Positions 13,927 to 22,422 of a DNA stretch of 36,506 bases are shown one piece after another. This stretch comes from Clostridiaceae bacterium. Its GTDB lineage: Bacteria; Bacillota; Clostridia; Saccharofermentanales; UBA5734. The notes under the pieces are model-generated. The model was not told the DNA's origin and did no database searches. It saw only the letters and a list, made by a program, of their open reading frames with translations. Location of the stretch: NCBI GenBank assembly GCA_012519875.1, contig JAAYPL010000079.1, positions 1 to 36,506 on the forward strand, in the 5' to 3' direction. Made by a program: the position numbers and the translations under genes. Numbering within the stretch: position 1 is the first letter of the stretch; each line of letters starts with the position of its first letter.

Positions 13927-15688
13927 TCCGAAAAAACAATTGATCCGGCTGGTTACAGCGGTCAAGCTGGTTCCGGATAAAGAGTTCCTGATTGCGTCGC
14001 GGTTCGCCGAGCAGCATGGGATTGAAAGATTCGATGTGCAAGCCGATGTTGACCCGGAGCTTGTCGGCGGTATGGTCGTCTATGTCGACGGGTTGCGCTA
14101 TGACTACAGTATCCGCGGCCAATTAGACCGCATCGCCGGTCAGATGAAAAAGTCCAAAACCCAAGAGTCGTTCATTGACCAGCTGCGTCAGACTCTGGAT
14201 CACCTTGACAGCGGCGCGGCCATTGATGAGATCGGCACGGTTATTCAGGTCGGTGATGGCGTTGCCTACGTGAGCGGCATCGATAATTGCCGCAGCAGTG
14301 AGCTGCTTCTGTTTGGACAGAGCTCCTATGGCATTGCCATGAATCTCGAAACAGACCGGGTGGGTGTGGTTATCCTGCGGGAGGAGGAACCGATTCGCCA
14401 GGGCATGATTTGCAAGCGTACCGGTATGACCGTCTCTGTTCCGGTCGGAAAAGCGCTGCTGGGTCGGGTGGTTGATTCTCTCGGCAATCCGATTGACGGT
14501 CTGGGTCCGATTCTTGCGGACAACCGCCGACCGGTCGAAAGTCCGGCTGCCGGCATTGTCGACCGTCAGCCGGTGAATCAGCCGCTCCATACCGGTATTA
14601 CGGCCATCGATGCCCTGACGCCGATCGGCCGGGGACAGCGGGAATTGATTATCGGCGATCGTCAGACCGGAAAAACAGCGTTGGCCGTCGACGCAATCCT
14701 GAATCAGCACGATCAGGGCGTCTATTGCATCTACGTTGCTGTTGGACAAAAAATGTCAACCATTGCCAATGTGGTGAACATATTGCGCGCACATGGAGCG
14801 ATGGAGTATACAACCGTCGTTGTGGCCGGTGCCGGTTCGTCGGCTTCCCTGCAGTATTTGGCTCCCTATGCCGGCTGTGCCATGGCCGAAGAACTTATGT
14901 ATAACGAAAAAGCCGATGTTTTGATCATTTATGATGACCTGACCAAACACGCACAGGCTTATCGTGCTCTGTCCTTGTTGATGCGAAGGCCACCCGGACG
15001 GGAAGCCTTCCCCGGCGACGTTTTCTACATTCATTCACGCCTTCTGGAAAGAGCGGCTCTCCTTGCTCCGGAGCTGGGCGGCGGATCGATGACGGCACTG
15101 CCGATCGTCGAGACCCAAAGCGGTGATATCTCGGCCTATATCCCGACCAATGTGATTTCCATCACGGATGGTCAGATCTATCTGGAAACGGAACTTTTTT
15201 TTGCCGGCCAGCGCCCGGCCATCAATGTTGGCCTTTCGGTTTCCCGGGTCGGCGGCGCGGCACAAACCAAAGCCATGAAAAAAGTTGCCGGCCCCTTGCG
15301 GATTAATCTGGCCCAGTATCGCGAACTTGAATCCTTTGCTCAGTTTGGTTCGGATCTTGATGCCGAAACCCGGGCCCAGATCAAAAAGGGCGAGCACCTG
15401 AGCGAGATTCTGAAACAGCCTCAGTATACCCCGCTGCCGGTTGAAAACCAGACGGTCATGCTTTACCTGGCCAACAAGGGTGCGCTGATCTCCTTGGAAA
15501 AGGAAGACATCCGCAAATTTTTGGACGACTTGATCCGGCATATTCGCACCCATCGTCCGGAAGTGCTGCGAGCAATTGCCGAAACGGGTGAATTCACCGA
15601 TGAAACAGCCGGGATTTTGGATCGTATGACCGAAGACTTTTTACCGATCTGGTTAAGGGAACACGAGGACTATGGCGCAACGCGCTGA
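13919..15688 (+). CDS. Fused ATP synthase delta C-terminal domain and alpha subunit
   Basis: A 589-aa protein, about 76 residues longer than a normal alpha (about 513). Residues about 8-78 match the C-terminal domain of delta/OSCP, with L-V-T-A-V early, D-V-D-P-E-L-V-G-G-M-V-V, then S-I-R-G-Q-L-D-R-I. A short linker (about 79-92) leads into the normal alpha N-terminus (I-D-E-I-G-T-V-I-Q-V-G-D-G). The nucleotide fold has the Walker A G-D-R-Q-T-G-K-T at 246-253 and a later S-V-S-R-V-G-G-A-A-Q with the arginine that reaches the beta site. The ATG at 13919 is chosen because residues upstream of it are not family-like and it overlaps atpF. No stand-alone atpH exists in the operon, and the delta N-terminal six-helix domain is absent. 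The frame is unbroken, so this looks like a real fusion rather than an error. Confidence 0.88.
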   Translation: MIDPKKQLIRLVTAVKLVPDKEFLIASRFAEQHGIERFDVQADVDPELVGGMVVYVDGLRYDYSIRGQLDRIAGQMKKSKTQESFIDQLRQTLDHLDSGAAIDEIGTVIQVGDGVAYVSGIDNCRSSELLLFGQSSYGIAMNLETDRVGVVILREEEPIRQGMICKRTGMTVSVPVGKALLGRVVDSLGNPIDGLGPILADNRRPVESPAAGIVDRQPVNQPLHTGITAIDALTPIGRGQRELIIGDRQTGKTALAVDAILNQHDQGVYCIYVAVGQKMSTIANVVNILRAHGAMEYTTVVVAGAGSSASLQYLAPYAGCAMAEELMYNEKADVLIIYDDLTKHAQAYRALSLLMRRPPGREAFPGDVFYIHSRLLERAALLAPELGGGSMTALPIVETQSGDISAYIPTNVISITDGQIYLETELFFAGQRPAINVGLSVSRVGGAAQTKAMKKVAGPLRINLAQYRELESFAQFGSDLDAETRAQIKKGEHLSEILKQPQYTPLPVENQTVMLYLANKGALISLEKEDIRKFLDDLIRHIRTHRPEVLRAIAETGEFTDETAGILDRMTEDFLPIWLREHEDYGATR

Positions 15689-16610
15689 TTTAAAAAAACG
15701 CATCAACAGCGTAACCGACATCAAGCAGATGACCAACGCCATGCAGTTGATCAGTGCCGTCAAAATGAGGCGCGCCCGTAGTCAGCTGGAAACCACAATG
15801 CCTTTTTTTGCTGCTTGCGCCGAAACCATGGTCAAATTGTGTGACGCCGGTTTTGAAAGAAACAATCCCTTTTTCCAGCTGCACCATAAAAAGAGGGGAG
15901 AAACCTGGAAGATCGGTTATTTTATTCTGACCGGGGAACAAGGACTGGCCGGCGCTTATAACATGAATGTTATTTCCACGGCCACAAATCACATCCGCCA
16001 AAAAATAATGGAAAACGTACGCAAGGATCTCAAAACATCGGCCCGGCTTTTTGTTGCCGGCAAAATAGGCAAGGAGCAATTGATCAGAGAGGGTTTTGAC
16101 GTGGTGGCGGATTTCCAATACCCGATCAGTGAGCCGACTTACTACCGTGCTCGCGAGATCTCGGATTTTATCCATGATCTTTACGATAACGGTGAATTGG
16201 ACCTGATCTATTTTGTCTATACGCAGATTGAGTCGTCCATTGCTATGAAACCAATTGTTACCAGGATTTTGCCGGTTAATCCGAGCGGCCTTGAGGAACT
16301 GATTCCCGGGCAGTATCGTGCTGATTACGGTCTTTCCATGGGCGGTACGGTCGAGTATCGACCGGAGGCGGATGATGTTCTCAACCACTTGATCAGCACC
16401 TATTTGACCGGCATGGTTTACGGGGCATTAACCGAGTCTTACGCCAGTGAGCAAACCGCGCGGATGATCGCGATGGATCATGCCACGGAAAACGCCGAAG
16501 AACTGTTGCGGAAACTGACCATTAAAAGCAATCAGGCCCGCCAGAACCGGATCACCAACGAGTTAGCGGAAATTGTCGGTGGTGCCGAAGTTCTCCAAGC
16601 ACAACAATAA
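15672..16610 (+). CDS. atpG: F1Fo ATP synthase subunit gamma
   Basis: A 312-aa central-stalk subunit, slightly longer than the usual 285-290. The N-terminal helix starts L-K-K-R-I-N-S-V and has the conserved I-K-Q-M-T-N-A-M and V-K-M-R-R-A motifs. The C-terminal helix has S-E-Q-T-A-R-M-I-A-M-D-H-A-T-E-N-A, which lines the alpha/beta core. Its start overlaps the alpha fusion by 17 nt, so translation is probably coupled. The extra residues are in the middle Rossmann-like region. Confidence 0.95.
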   Translation: MAQRADLKKRINSVTDIKQMTNAMQLISAVKMRRARSQLETTMPFFAACAETMVKLCDAGFERNNPFFQLHHKKRGETWKIGYFILTGEQGLAGAYNMNVISTATNHIRQKIMENVRKDLKTSARLFVAGKIGKEQLIREGFDVVADFQYPISEPTYYRAREISDFIHDLYDNGELDLIYFVYTQIESSIAMKPIVTRILPVNPSGLEELIPGQYRADYGLSMGGTVEYRPEADDVLNHLISTYLTGMVYGALTESYASEQTARMIAMDHATENAEELLRKLTIKSNQARQNRITNELAEIVGGAEVLQAQQ

Positions 16611-16636
16611 TCGGAAAAAGCGGGAGGAATATCTTC

Positions 16637-18025
16637 ATGTCAACAGGCTATGTTACCCAGATAATCGGTCCGGTTCTGGACATTTGCTTTCCTTCGTCAG
16701 AACTGCCGGCAATCGGGGAGGCCGTCAATATTCAAAACGATCAAGAGGTAATTTGTGTCGAAGTCATGCAGCATCACGGTGAAAACACCGTTCGTTGCGT
16801 GTCTTTTGCCGCAACGGAAGGCCTGATGCGCGGAGCCGTGGCGACCGCAACCGGTGCCCCGGTTATGGTACCCGTCGGGGAAGAAATTGCCGGACGATTG
16901 TTTAATGTTCTGGGTGAGCCCATCGACGGTGGAGGCGAAGTCAAAGCGGCCGACCATTGGCCCATTCATCGTCCCGCACCCTCTTTTACCGATCAGTTTG
17001 CCGAAACAAAAATGCTGGAGACCGGCATCAAAGTCATTGACCTGCTGGTTCCTTTCAGTAGCGGCGGCAAAATCGGACTTTTTGGCGGCGCCGGTGTCGG
17101 CAAAACTTTTTTGATTTTGGAATTGATTCGTAATATTGCCCGCGAGCATGGCGGATATTCGGTTTTTACCGGCGTTGGTGAACGTTCTCGTGAAGGTAAC
17201 GATCTTTGGAATGAAATGAAGGCTTCCGGAGTCCTCGACAAAACGGTGCTGGTGTTCGGCCAGATGAACGAAACAGCCGGCGCCAGAATGCGTGCGCCGC
17301 TCACCGGCCTGACAATGGCCGAGTATTTTCGCGATGTTAAAAACAAAGAAGTCTTGCTGTTTATCGACAATATTTTCCGTTTTGTGCAGGCAGGGTCGGA
17401 GGTCTCGGCATTGCTGGGCAAGATCCCGTCGGCTGTGGGTTACCAGCCGACGTTAGCCAATGAAATGGGTGCATTGCAAGAGCGTATTACATCTACCCAC
17501 AAAGGGTCCATTACATCCGTTCAGGCGATCTATGTCCCGGCAGACGATCTGACCGATCCGGCGCCGGCAACAACCTTTGCCCACTTGGATGCCATCACGG
17601 TTCTGTCGCGAACCCTTGTCGAACAAGGAATTTATCCGGCGGTTGATCCTCTGGAGTCATCGTCCCGCATCCTGTCCGAAAGCGCGGTCGGTACGTCCCA
17701 TTACCTTGTTGCGCGCCACGTACAAGAGATGCTGCAGCGCTATAAGGAGCTCCAGGACACCATTTCCATTCTGGGCATAGAGGAGTTGAGCGAGCAAGAT
17801 AAAAAAATCGTCAACCGTGCCCGGAAGGTCCAGCGATTTTTGTCTCAGCCGTTTTTTGTGGCGGAATCCTCCACCGGTTATGAGGGGCGGTTCGTGAAAA
17901 TCGAGGATACGGTGGACGGTTTTGGTCAGATTATTTCCGGTGACCTTGACCATATCCCTGAGCAGCACTTTTTTATGAAGGGGTCGATCGATGACGTGTT
18001 CCAGGCCTATAAGGCAGCGAGGTGA
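16637..18025 (+). CDS. atpD: F1Fo ATP synthase subunit beta (catalytic)
   Basis: A 462-aa catalytic subunit that makes or hydrolyses ATP. Walker A is G-G-A-G-V-G-K-T (near residue 150), with the catalytic glutamate in G-E-R-S-R-E-G-N-D and Walker B in L-L-F-I-D-N. The late P-S-A-V-G-Y-Q-P-T and D-D-L-T-D-P-A-P-A motifs are intact. The normally near-invariant N-E-P-P-G stretch reads N-E-T-A-G (E-T-A-G codons at 17270-17281). The start follows a GGGAGGA site. Length is normal. Confidence 0.97.
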   Translation: MSTGYVTQIIGPVLDICFPSSELPAIGEAVNIQNDQEVICVEVMQHHGENTVRCVSFAATEGLMRGAVATATGAPVMVPVGEEIAGRLFNVLGEPIDGGGEVKAADHWPIHRPAPSFTDQFAETKMLETGIKVIDLLVPFSSGGKIGLFGGAGVGKTFLILELIRNIAREHGGYSVFTGVGERSREGNDLWNEMKASGVLDKTVLVFGQMNETAGARMRAPLTGLTMAEYFRDVKNKEVLLFIDNIFRFVQAGSEVSALLGKIPSAVGYQPTLANEMGALQERITSTHKGSITSVQAIYVPADDLTDPAPATTFAHLDAITVLSRTLVEQGIYPAVDPLESSSRILSESAVGTSHYLVARHVQEMLQRYKELQDTISILGIEELSEQDKKIVNRARKVQRFLSQPFFVAESSTGYEGRFVKIEDTVDGFGQIISGDLDHIPEQHFFMKGSIDDVFQAYKAAR

Positions 18026-18028
18026 CCT

Positions 18029-18469
18029 ATGGCTGGTTCCGACCGCAAAAAATTCCGTGTTGAAATCATTACCCCCTATCGGATTTTCTTTGATAGCGTG
18101 GTCGAAATGGCTGTGATTACCTGCCAGGACGGCGAAATTGGTGTATTGCCGGGACATGCGCCATTGGTTGCTGCGTTGGTTCCGGGTGAAATCCGCCTTA
18201 AAATCGACGACAAATGGCTGGTGGCATCTGCTACAAAAGGATATGCGGAAATCGGTCCGGAGGCAATGATGATTGTTGTCAATGCTGCTGAGTGGCCGGA
18301 AGAAATCGACGTTCGTCGAGCCAAGCAAGCGCTTGCCCGGGCTGAGGCCCGGATACGCTCCCCGCGAATAACACCTCAAGCCGCCGAACGCTCCCGCGAG
18401 GGACGCGAGAGGGCCAAGGTCAGACTTCATGTTGCCGTTGAACACGGTTCGACAGATAGGATCGGCTAG
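18029..18469 (+). CDS. atpC: F1Fo ATP synthase subunit epsilon
   Basis: A 146-aa subunit with an N-terminal beta-sandwich (about 1-90) and a C-terminal helical hairpin, the latter rich in Arg and Ala. The core motif E-I-G-V-L-P-G-H-A-P-L is present near residue 35. It is the last gene of the atp operon and lies 3 bp after atpD. Its TAG stop shares the CTAG at 18466-18469 with the stop of the convergent FHA gene, so no intergenic terminator is possible here. Confidence 0.94.
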   Translation: MAGSDRKKFRVEIITPYRIFFDSVVEMAVITCQDGEIGVLPGHAPLVAALVPGEIRLKIDDKWLVASATKGYAEIGPEAMMIVVNAAEWPEEIDVRRAKQALARAEARIRSPRITPQAAERSREGRERAKVRLHVAVEHGSTDRIG

Positions 18470-19542
18470 TCAACCTGGAAGTAAAAAGCCTGATCGGCAA
18501 ACTGAACAATACAACGTTCCGGCATCAACACCTCAGTGTTTTTCAGCAATCGCTGATCATCCAGTCGAGTTCCGTTGCGGGAGCCCAAATCGGTAATGAA
18601 AAATGAGCCGGACCGACGTACGATGCGTGCGTGCTGCCGTCCGATCCCCGGTTGCGTTAAACGCAAATCGCAGGTTTTGATATCTCTGCCAATGACAAAT
18701 TCATCCGTCAGCAAGAAAGCCCGTAAACCTTCATTTTCTGCCGGCGTCCCCGGCTGCCCTTCAGAAAGCAAGGCAATCCGATAGTCGTCGGGGTTTGCGG
18801 CCAGCAAAACGGTTTGATTGTCAGATGTTTCCGGCGGCGATTGCTTCTCATCAATCAGCCAGGTCCATGCGGCCTTTAGGCCATAAGCCAGTTTTTCTCC
18901 AACCGTGGCTGCGGCCTTACCGAGCAGGCCCCTCAAGCCGGACACTCTTTTTTTGTTCTTATCCTTTTGCCTATCGGGTTCTTGCTTGTCAACAAGAAAA
19001 AAGCTTTGCAAAGCCGGCAGTCCCCCCGTTGTGTAAAGGTCGGATATTGTCACAATGATCTCAGAAGGAAGCCCCATATCCTGAGCCAGAAGAGCGATCT
19101 TTTCGCTTGGATGCCGGGAGAATGATTTGCTGCCGGACCGGATCGGCAAGAATATCAATTGAAGCGAGTCAGGTGCGCAGGTCTTCCGACTTAAAAAAAT
19201 GAACTTACTGTCCAAAACGAATTGCCCGGCAGGCAGCAAGCGATCGTCTGAATCAATCAGAATAGAAACCATCCGGGCAAGAATTGCCAAGGCCTTGCCC
19301 CTCTCTATTTGCGTGGTTTTTATAATCTGCTCCAGTTCAATGACCTCGGATATATCCCAGCAGACCTCACAAGTGCTCTTGCGACTGCGGATGCCGCATG
19401 CCAGTAATCCGGGTGGCCGGTGGCGCAGGAGGAGATGCAGCTGGTATTGTACGATGTATTCATCTTGAGCCAGAGGTCGAATCAAATGACTGGCAAAGGA
19501 ATCGGTTTCCTTGTGCAAGGCGATGTCCATGGTTGTATTCAT
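18466..19542 (-). CDS. DUF6382-like and FHA-domain protein at the end of the Tad locus
   Basis: A 358-aa protein with an N-terminal region that resembles the DUF6382 family (about 1-180), a low-complexity basic linker with a short hydrophobic stretch (about 190-230) and a C-terminal FHA domain (about 270-355). The FHA core is clear: F-V-I-G-R-D, then G-I-G-R-Q-H-A-R and D-L-G-S-R-N-G-T. FHA domains bind phosphothreonine, so it may link the pilus machinery to Ser/Thr kinase signalling. It starts 2 bp after the flp gene's end and has a weak ribosome binding site, suggesting coupling. It is the last gene of the minus-strand Tad set. Confidence 0.78.
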   Translation of the reverse strand: MNTTMDIALHKETDSFASHLIRPLAQDEYIVQYQLHLLLRHRPPGLLACGIRSRKSTCEVCWDISEVIELEQIIKTTQIERGKALAILARMVSILIDSDDRLLPAGQFVLDSKFIFLSRKTCAPDSLQLIFLPIRSGSKSFSRHPSEKIALLAQDMGLPSEIIVTISDLYTTGGLPALQSFFLVDKQEPDRQKDKNKKRVSGLRGLLGKAAATVGEKLAYGLKAAWTWLIDEKQSPPETSDNQTVLLAANPDDYRIALLSEGQPGTPAENEGLRAFLLTDEFVIGRDIKTCDLRLTQPGIGRQHARIVRRSGSFFITDLGSRNGTRLDDQRLLKNTEVLMPERCIVQFADQAFYFQVD

Positions 19543-19544
19543 GG

Positions 19545-19721
19545 TTATCGGTTTTGGTCGGAACGCAGGTCGTCGAGGACATGATCTTCGTTGAATACGA
19601 TGCCCATCATATTTCGGGCGTAGGCGGTAATCGATTCTCTGAATATCAACGCAACGGTCAGCAGAACAGCGATGATAATAACGACCTCAAGAGTACCGAT
19701 CCCTCGTTTTGATTTCTTCAT
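19545..19721 (-). CDS. Flp-type (type IVb) pilin-like small protein
   Basis: A 58-aa protein with a short basic leader and one hydrophobic helix. The leader ends in Gly, followed by I-G-T-L-E, so a prepilin peptidase would cut before Ile and place Glu at position 5, as in type IV pilins. It fits the Flp family by size and by its place after the TadBC gene. The ATG at 19721 follows AGGGAGA; an in-frame TTG at 19739 overlaps the upstream stop and is less likely. No prepilin peptidase gene is in the window. Confidence 0.8.
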   Translation of the reverse strand: MKKSKRGIGTLEVVIIIAVLLTVALIFRESITAYARNMMGIVFNEDHVLDDLRSDQNR

Positions 19722-19735
19722 TATTGATTCTCCCT

Positions 19736-21280
19736 TCAAAATTTTTGAATCATTTGGATAGCCGGCAACAGGACCGTCAGCATAACCGCCGTCAGATCCA
19801 GCGTCATCGGAATCAGCAAGCGCAGCATAGCCAATTCCGTTTTTTTTCTGAGAGCCTGGTGGTGCAATGCCCAGCAGGCATCCACTTGTATTTGCAGAAT
19901 TTGCAAATTTTCCGGGCCGCCGTCACAGCCGTATCTTGCCATCATGCCCAGTGCCGATTGAATTTGCGGGGAGAGGTTTCCGGAGGACATTTCCTCCAGT
20001 GCCGTGGATGCCGTTACCCCGGCCGCAATCCTGCGTTTGAATTGGCTCAAGTCGGCACAGAGGGTGTCATTGATCAACTGATGGGGGAGGCTGTCAATAG
20101 TGATGGCCATGGCCTGATGGAGGGATAATCCGGCATGCAGCAGAGCCAAAGCGATGTTCAAAAAAATAGGATAAACAAACTGATCTTCCAATGTACGCCG
20201 CTTGACTCTGGATAATAATTGACGATCTTGGATGATGGCGAAGGCTACCGGAAACAGGGCGGCCGGCAGAACCCATTTAGGGTGAAAAAACATGGCAGCA
20301 AGGACGGGCAGGAAGCCGACAGCCATACATGTTTTTTTGGTTTTAAAATATTGTCGGGTCAACTGATCCGCGGTTTGTTCTGTTGAACGAGAATCAACTT
20401 CAATGGCTCGGAACAGTGTTGTACACATTCGTTTGGGGATAAGCCGGCGATACAATCTCAACAACGTTCTGTCAATCCGGCTCTGGGGTTGCGTTTTTCC
20501 TGCCGATGGCCGGCGGGCTTTTCGGCTGATTGATCCATGATTCAAGGACAATACATTGACGACCAGAATGACAGCCAGAACAGAAAGACTCCAGGCGACA
20601 ATCAGACCGGGTTGCAATCCTTGTGCCGCGCCGGTATTTTCCGTGGCAAACTGCTCCGATTGCCGGAGGAAAAAGGCCATGGCAAAGGGCATCAAAGATA
20701 GAATGATTGCTTCTGTTCGTCGCTGAGCATGGTCGGCATCCAGTTCGTTTTGGAGAATCAGTTGACGGGAAGCCAACCGGTGATTGCTTTGTAAAAACCG
20801 ATAGGTATCGCAACCTGCCCGATTCAGAATCGGCAGGATTCTGAAAGCAGCCCGGGCTTCAGGGAGTGGCAATCTGGTTTCCAAATCAAATAATAAATTA
20901 TCGAAAGGATGCTTGCTTTCGAGAAGGGCAGCGATCCGGTGCAATGAGATTGACAAATCTGTTTTTTCGCCAGCTTGCCGGCTCATGCCGGCCGGCGCAT
21001 CCATAAAAGCTCGCTCTAATGTCCAGCCGGCCGACAGACGTGATAAAAGATGCTCAAGCAGTCCACGATACTGTTCGCGACAATGGAGCAAATGCCGGCT
21101 TTTAAACCACCGGCGTGCGCCTCGGATTAATAGTAAGGCCGCCGAAAAGCTGGCGATTGTTCTTGGCAGCAATGGTGCGATAAAAAGTCCTGTCGCCAGC
21201 CAGGCTCCTGTCAGAATCAAACCGGCGAGACAGAAGATTTTTGCAAGGCTTTGTTCCGATCGTACGATTCGTTTTTGCAT
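19736..21280 (-). CDS. Tad pilus inner-membrane platform, TadB-TadC fusion
   Basis: A 514-aa membrane protein with two type II secretion F (T2SSF) domains. The first (about 70-235) has L-L-E-H-L-L-S-R-L-S-A-G-W and is TadB-like; the second (about 350-505) has L-N-I-A-L-A-L-L-H-A-G-L-S-L-H-Q-A-M and is TadC-like. Each is flanked by hydrophobic helices, and about 100 residues of basic linker lie between. In most Tad systems these are two separate genes. The ATG at 21280 is chosen because AGGAGGG lies about 8 bp upstream; an in-frame ATG at 21316 has no such site. It overlaps tadA by 64 nt. Confidence 0.82.
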   Translation of the reverse strand: MQKRIVRSEQSLAKIFCLAGLILTGAWLATGLFIAPLLPRTIASFSAALLLIRGARRWFKSRHLLHCREQYRGLLEHLLSRLSAGWTLERAFMDAPAGMSRQAGEKTDLSISLHRIAALLESKHPFDNLLFDLETRLPLPEARAAFRILPILNRAGCDTYRFLQSNHRLASRQLILQNELDADHAQRRTEAIILSLMPFAMAFFLRQSEQFATENTGAAQGLQPGLIVAWSLSVLAVILVVNVLSLNHGSISRKARRPSAGKTQPQSRIDRTLLRLYRRLIPKRMCTTLFRAIEVDSRSTEQTADQLTRQYFKTKKTCMAVGFLPVLAAMFFHPKWVLPAALFPVAFAIIQDRQLLSRVKRRTLEDQFVYPIFLNIALALLHAGLSLHQAMAITIDSLPHQLINDTLCADLSQFKRRIAAGVTASTALEEMSSGNLSPQIQSALGMMARYGCDGGPENLQILQIQVDACWALHHQALRKKTELAMLRLLIPMTLDLTAVMLTVLLPAIQMIQKF

Positions 21281-22422
21281 TTGACGAGCCCTCCTGATTG
21301 ATGGCGTTTGTACCAATCCTCTAGGATAATCCCTGAGCCGGCATCTGCCTGAACAAGGCAGATTTCGTTGATCTGACGTTTTCCGGTTGGCAGGCGATCA
21401 ACATGGATCAGGATATCGATCGCCGATCCGATCATGCCTTGCACGGCCGGCCAAGGCAGCTGTACGGCCAGCAAGATCATCAAAGCCAGGCGGTCGATCA
21501 TATCTTGGCAGGAATTTCCGTGACCGGTGCAAAGAGAGCCGGGATGGCCGGTATTCATGGCCTGAAGCATATCATAGGCTTCGCGGCCACGTACTTCGCC
21601 GACAATAATACGATCCGGCCGTAAACGAAGCGATGCCCGAACCAGATCTGTCAGATCGATGGCGCCGTCTCCGTCCGGTCCCGGTTGACGTGCTTCCAGC
21701 CTGACCAAATTGTCAAGACCTTGCAGGTTGAGTTCGGCGGCATCTTCGATCGTGACGACCCGCTCTTGAGAAGGGATAAAGCCGGATAAGATATTCAGCA
21801 AAGTCGTTTTCCCCGACCCGGTACCCCCGCAAATAAAAATGCTTTTGCGCTCCCGGACCGCTTGAACCAAGTCCTCGGCTGCTTCTTCGGAAAGAAAGTC
21901 ACTGTCGATCAAAGCCGCTATGTCCGGGCGAATGCCGGTGAATTTCCGAATGGTCAAGACCGGCCCATCAGGGGCGGCGGGAGGAAGCGCAGCGTGGACG
22001 CGTGCACCGCTCGCAAGACGCATATCCGCCAATGGCTTTTTTTCGTGTATAAGCCGATTGGCGCAGCCGAAAAAATTGGTGATTACACCGGCCAGATGCT
22101 CGCGGTCATGGAATTTGATATCAACCGGTTCCAAACATCCGTTGATTTCAACAAATACTTTTTCCGGCCCATTAACCATAATTTCGGTGATTTGCGGATT
22201 GTCCATCAGCGGTTGCAAAACATCCAGTCCGCGCATGGCATGAAAAAGCTGATCGACAACACTTTTGCGCTCCTGAACGGTCAGCCTTGAGCCGGAGAAT
22301 TCTTCAGCAACCGCAACAAAGATGGCTCTCCTGACTGATTCGTCGTCATGTTCGAAAGCCTTTCCGGTTCGATTGACGATCTGATGGATCAGACGTTGGC
22401 GCATTGGATAATCAAGTTGCAT
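21217..22422 (-). CDS. tadA: Tad pilus assembly ATPase (CpaF/TadA)
   Basis: A 401-aa secretion ATPase of the GspE/CpaF type that powers pilus assembly. An N-terminal helical domain (about 1-110) precedes the RecA-like core, with Walker A G-G-T-G-S-G-K-T-T near residue 196, the Asp box V-T-I-E-D-A-A-E-L, the R-P-D-R-I-I-V-G-E-V Walker B and the His box T-G-H-P-G-S-L-C-T-G-H. The ATG at 22422 was chosen for its GGAGA site; an in-frame start at 22482 would extend it by 20 residues into tadZ. It overlaps tadZ by 11 nt and tadBC by 64 nt, so the genes form one operon. Confidence 0.93.
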   Translation of the reverse strand: MQLDYPMRQRLIHQIVNRTGKAFEHDDESVRRAIFVAVAEEFSGSRLTVQERKSVVDQLFHAMRGLDVLQPLMDNPQITEIMVNGPEKVFVEINGCLEPVDIKFHDREHLAGVITNFFGCANRLIHEKKPLADMRLASGARVHAALPPAAPDGPVLTIRKFTGIRPDIAALIDSDFLSEEAAEDLVQAVRERKSIFICGGTGSGKTTLLNILSGFIPSQERVVTIEDAAELNLQGLDNLVRLEARQPGPDGDGAIDLTDLVRASLRLRPDRIIVGEVRGREAYDMLQAMNTGHPGSLCTGHGNSCQDMIDRLALMILLAVQLPWPAVQGMIGSAIDILIHVDRLPTGKRQINEICLVQADAGSGIILEDWYKRHQSGGLVKCKNESYDRNKALQKSSVSPV

